This document shows positions 20,035 through 21,650 of a stretch of DNA of 21,650 bases, piece by piece. Origin of the DNA: a virus. The DNA is taken from the IMG/VR virus record IMGVR_UViG_3300035232_000575, positions 1 to 21,650 of that record; one strand, given 5' to 3'. Position numbers and translations under genes: made by a program. Numbering within the stretch: the first letter of the stretch is position 1; the number at the start of each line of letters is the position of its first letter. The notes beneath the pieces were generated by a model. The model was not told where the DNA came from. It saw only the letters and a program-made list of their open reading frames with translations, and ran no database searches.

Positions 20035-21650
20035 ATGGCAGAATGGAAAAAAGTAATTGTATCTGGTTCATCACCTGAATTCAGTGCAATTTCAGTAGAC
20101 GGAACAGTCACAGCAAATGCGTTTGCGGGTGATGGTTCTGGAATAACGGGTATTAGTGGGGTTTCAGATAATAACTTCACTACCGCTTTAAAGAATAAAT
20201 TAGATGGAATTGCAACAAGTGCAAACAACTTTAGTTTAGGTAATGCAACAGATTCAACACTAGGTGGTGTAATTGTAGGTACTGGTTTATCGGTATCTGA
20301 CGGAACGGTATCTGTATCACAAACAACCGCTAATGATTTCACAACAGCTCTAAAAAATAAATTAGATGGTGTAGAGGCAAGTGCAGATGTAACAGATACA
20401 ACAAATGTAACTTCAGCAGGTGCATTAATGGATACAGAAGTAACTGATTTAGCTGGTATTAAGGCTGTAACAATCTCAACACTACAAGTTAAACCATCAG
20501 AAGGTGCTTTCGCTAATGGTGATAAAACTAAATTAGATGGTATTGCGGCAGGTGCAGAGGTTAACCCATCTGTTGGAGATGGTGGATTAACACAAAAGAA
20601 TTTCACAACAACTCTAAAAACTAAATTAGATGGCATCGCTGCTTCAGCAAATAACTTCTCATTTGGAAATGGAATTGATGGTGGTGAAGCTATAGGAGTT
20701 TCAAGCGGTGGAACACAAGATTTCATAGGTGGAACTAACGTAACTCTTACACAAGCAGTAGGTGGTGCAATTACAATCGCATCCGCAAATACAGAATATT
20801 CTGTTGGTGATGGTGGTTTATCTCAGAATAACTTTACAAACGCCGACCATAGTAAATTAAATGGTATTGAATCTTCTGCAACTGCAGACCAAAGTGATGC
20901 AGAAATTAGAGCGGCAGTAGAAGCGGCAACTGATTCAAATGTATTTACAGATGCTGACCATACTAAATTAAATGGTATTGCGACAGGTGCAGAAGTTAAC
21001 CCATCTGTTGGAGATGGTGGTTTAACTCAGAAAAACTTTACTACAACTCTAAAATCTAAATTAGATGGTATCGCTGCTTCAGCAAATAACTTCTCAATCG
21101 GCGTAGATATTGATGGTGGTGAAGCTATAGGAGTTTCAAGTGGTGGAACGGTTAGTTTGATAGGTGGAACTAATGTATCTCTTTCACAAGCAGTAGGTGG
21201 TGCAGTTACAATTACATCAGCACATGGATTATCAGTTGGTGATGGTGGATTAACTCAAAATAACTTTACAAATGCTGACCATAGTAAATTAAATGGTATT
21301 GAATCTTCTGCAACTGCAGACCAAACAGCTACTGAGATTATTGGGTTATTAGACTCTGATTTAGGTGGTAACTTTACAATTGGTAATCAATCATCAGATA
21401 CTGCTACCTTTACTGGTGGTGTAACTGTAAGTGGTAACTTAACTGTAAGTGGTACAACTACTACTGTTGATACAGCAAACTTAAATGTAACAGACCAATT
21501 CATTAACTTAAACGATGGTGGTTCTGCTGCCGATGGTGGTTTAGTTGTTGAAGGTGCTGGTGCAGCTTTTGGTTGGGATAATTCAGCTGGTAGATGGGCA
21601 TTTGATTACTCAGGAGCAACTGAAGGACAAACATCAATAACATCTGATTC
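20035..21650 (+). CDS. Tail-fibre-like structural protein with KLDGI repeats (3' partial)
   Basis: This frame opens at ATG 20035 behind AGAGGAAAA and is still open at the window edge (538 complete codons). The start (MAEWKKVIVSGSSPEFSAIS) and the GDGSGITGI segment are usual for marine T4-like fibre proteins. The body contains many copies of (K/N)FTxxLKxKLDGIAxxA or ADHxKLNGIxxxA, a heptad-like fibre-shaft motif. A block of about 145 residues is duplicated (from ~20561 and from ~20996). Near the right edge come TVSGNLTVSGTTTTVDTANL and FINLNDGGSAADGGLVVEG, followed by GWDNSAGRWAFD, a beta domain often near the C-terminal part of such fibres. No chaperone or enzymatic domain is visible in the part present. 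It is probably a second long fibre or a distal subunit partnering the 1612-residue protein. Confidence 0.85.
   Translation, partial: MAEWKKVIVSGSSPEFSAISVDGTVTANAFAGDGSGITGISGVSDNNFTTALKNKLDGIATSANNFSLGNATDSTLGGVIVGTGLSVSDGTVSVSQTTANDFTTALKNKLDGVEASADVTDTTNVTSAGALMDTEVTDLAGIKAVTISTLQVKPSEGAFANGDKTKLDGIAAGAEVNPSVGDGGLTQKNFTTTLKTKLDGIAASANNFSFGNGIDGGEAIGVSSGGTQDFIGGTNVTLTQAVGGAITIASANTEYSVGDGGLSQNNFTNADHSKLNGIESSATADQSDAEIRAAVEAATDSNVFTDADHTKLNGIATGAEVNPSVGDGGLTQKNFTTTLKSKLDGIAASANNFSIGVDIDGGEAIGVSSGGTVSLIGGTNVSLSQAVGGAVTITSAHGLSVGDGGLTQNNFTNADHSKLNGIESSATADQTATEIIGLLDSDLGGNFTIGNQSSDTATFTGGVTVSGNLTVSGTTTTVDTANLNVTDQFINLNDGGSAADGGLVVEGAGAAFGWDNSAGRWAFDYSGATEGQTSITSD
20561..21322 (+). repeat. Two-copy ~435-nt in-frame repeat in the last fibre gene
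   Basis: TTAACCCATCTGTTGGAGAT occurs at 20561 and again at 20996 (period 435 nt, 145 codons). The similarity continues through KLDGIAASANNFS, DGGEAIGVSSGG and the ADHSKLNGIESSATADQ segment, ending near 20890 and 21322. The end points are 432 nt apart, so one codon has been lost or gained. The two copies differ mainly at silent positions and in short patches, which fits an older duplication. Confidence 0.85.

Noticed and set aside
20010-20726. Minus-strand 238-codon frame opposite the last fibre gene
   Set aside because: Same cause: antisense of a low-complexity fibre gene whose + frame is clearly real and continuous to the window edge.
1-21650. tRNA genes, integrase, transposase, reverse transcriptase or a defence system
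   Set aside because: I looked for these on both strands. No cloverleaf, catalytic motif or variable-repeat/template-repeat pair was recognisable; every large frame is explained by virion, packaging, bS21 or PhoH genes.

Overview
This window is a block of head and tail-fibre genes from a T4-like myovirus (Caudoviricetes, contractile-tail lineage). It is strongly AT-rich, every credible gene is on the + strand, and genes are packed with short gaps or 1-4 nt overlaps (ATGA at 798-801 and 5215-5218, GTGA at 5700-5703, TAATG at 5832-5836). The mix of a T4-type head module, phoH, a phage-encoded ribosomal protein bS21 and Ser/Gly/Thr-rich modular fibres is typical of marine T4-like phages. The host cannot be settled from this sequence. 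The Asp-Thr-Ile-rich single-pass membrane protein at 202-801 and the bS21 sequence mildly suggest Bacteroidota (flavobacteria); SAR11 remains possible.

Layout. 1-801: the end of a Lys-rich coiled-coil protein, then a membrane-anchored protein with a beta-rich C-terminus. 798-4318: large terminase (gp17-like) followed directly by the portal (gp20-like), without the tail sheath and tube genes that lie between them in T4. 4370-5834: three small or mid-sized genes in the position of T4 genes 67/68, including a 44-residue GTG-start gene. 5834-6451: prohead protease (gp21-like). 6462-9658: a 925-residue protein made of five units that each begin MKL(T/K)xxLxE, then a 137-residue protein. 9691-9730: a strong intrinsic terminator. 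9743-10000: bS21. 10001-10152: a hairpin-rich leader carrying a perfect T4-type late promoter box. 10153-12869: scaffold (gp22-like) and major capsid protein (gp23-like), closed by a second strong terminator. 12972-13631: PhoH ATPase. 13678-21650: four fibre or structural proteins that share repeats; the last runs off the window.

How the parts work together. Terminase packages DNA through the portal into a prohead built by gp23 around a gp22 core. The gp21 protease then cleaves core and capsid proteins after (L/I/V)-x-E. Sites of this form sit at or near the N-terminus of most proteins between 5215 and 12869 and recur inside the 925-residue protein. That protein therefore looks like a fused set of T4-internal-protein-like head cargo that the protease could cut apart. 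bS21 could alter host ribosomes during late translation; most head and fibre genes here have strong Shine-Dalgarno sites, whereas bS21 itself and the portal do not.

Two features deserve most attention: the internal-protein polyprotein with repeated capsid-targeting/protease sites, and the bS21 gene set between a terminator and the scaffold/capsid operon. A recurrent intergenic ATATTTAT box is a third candidate signal. I saw no tRNA, CRISPR array, insertion sequence, integrase or defence system. No gene-free stretch exceeds 300 bases.
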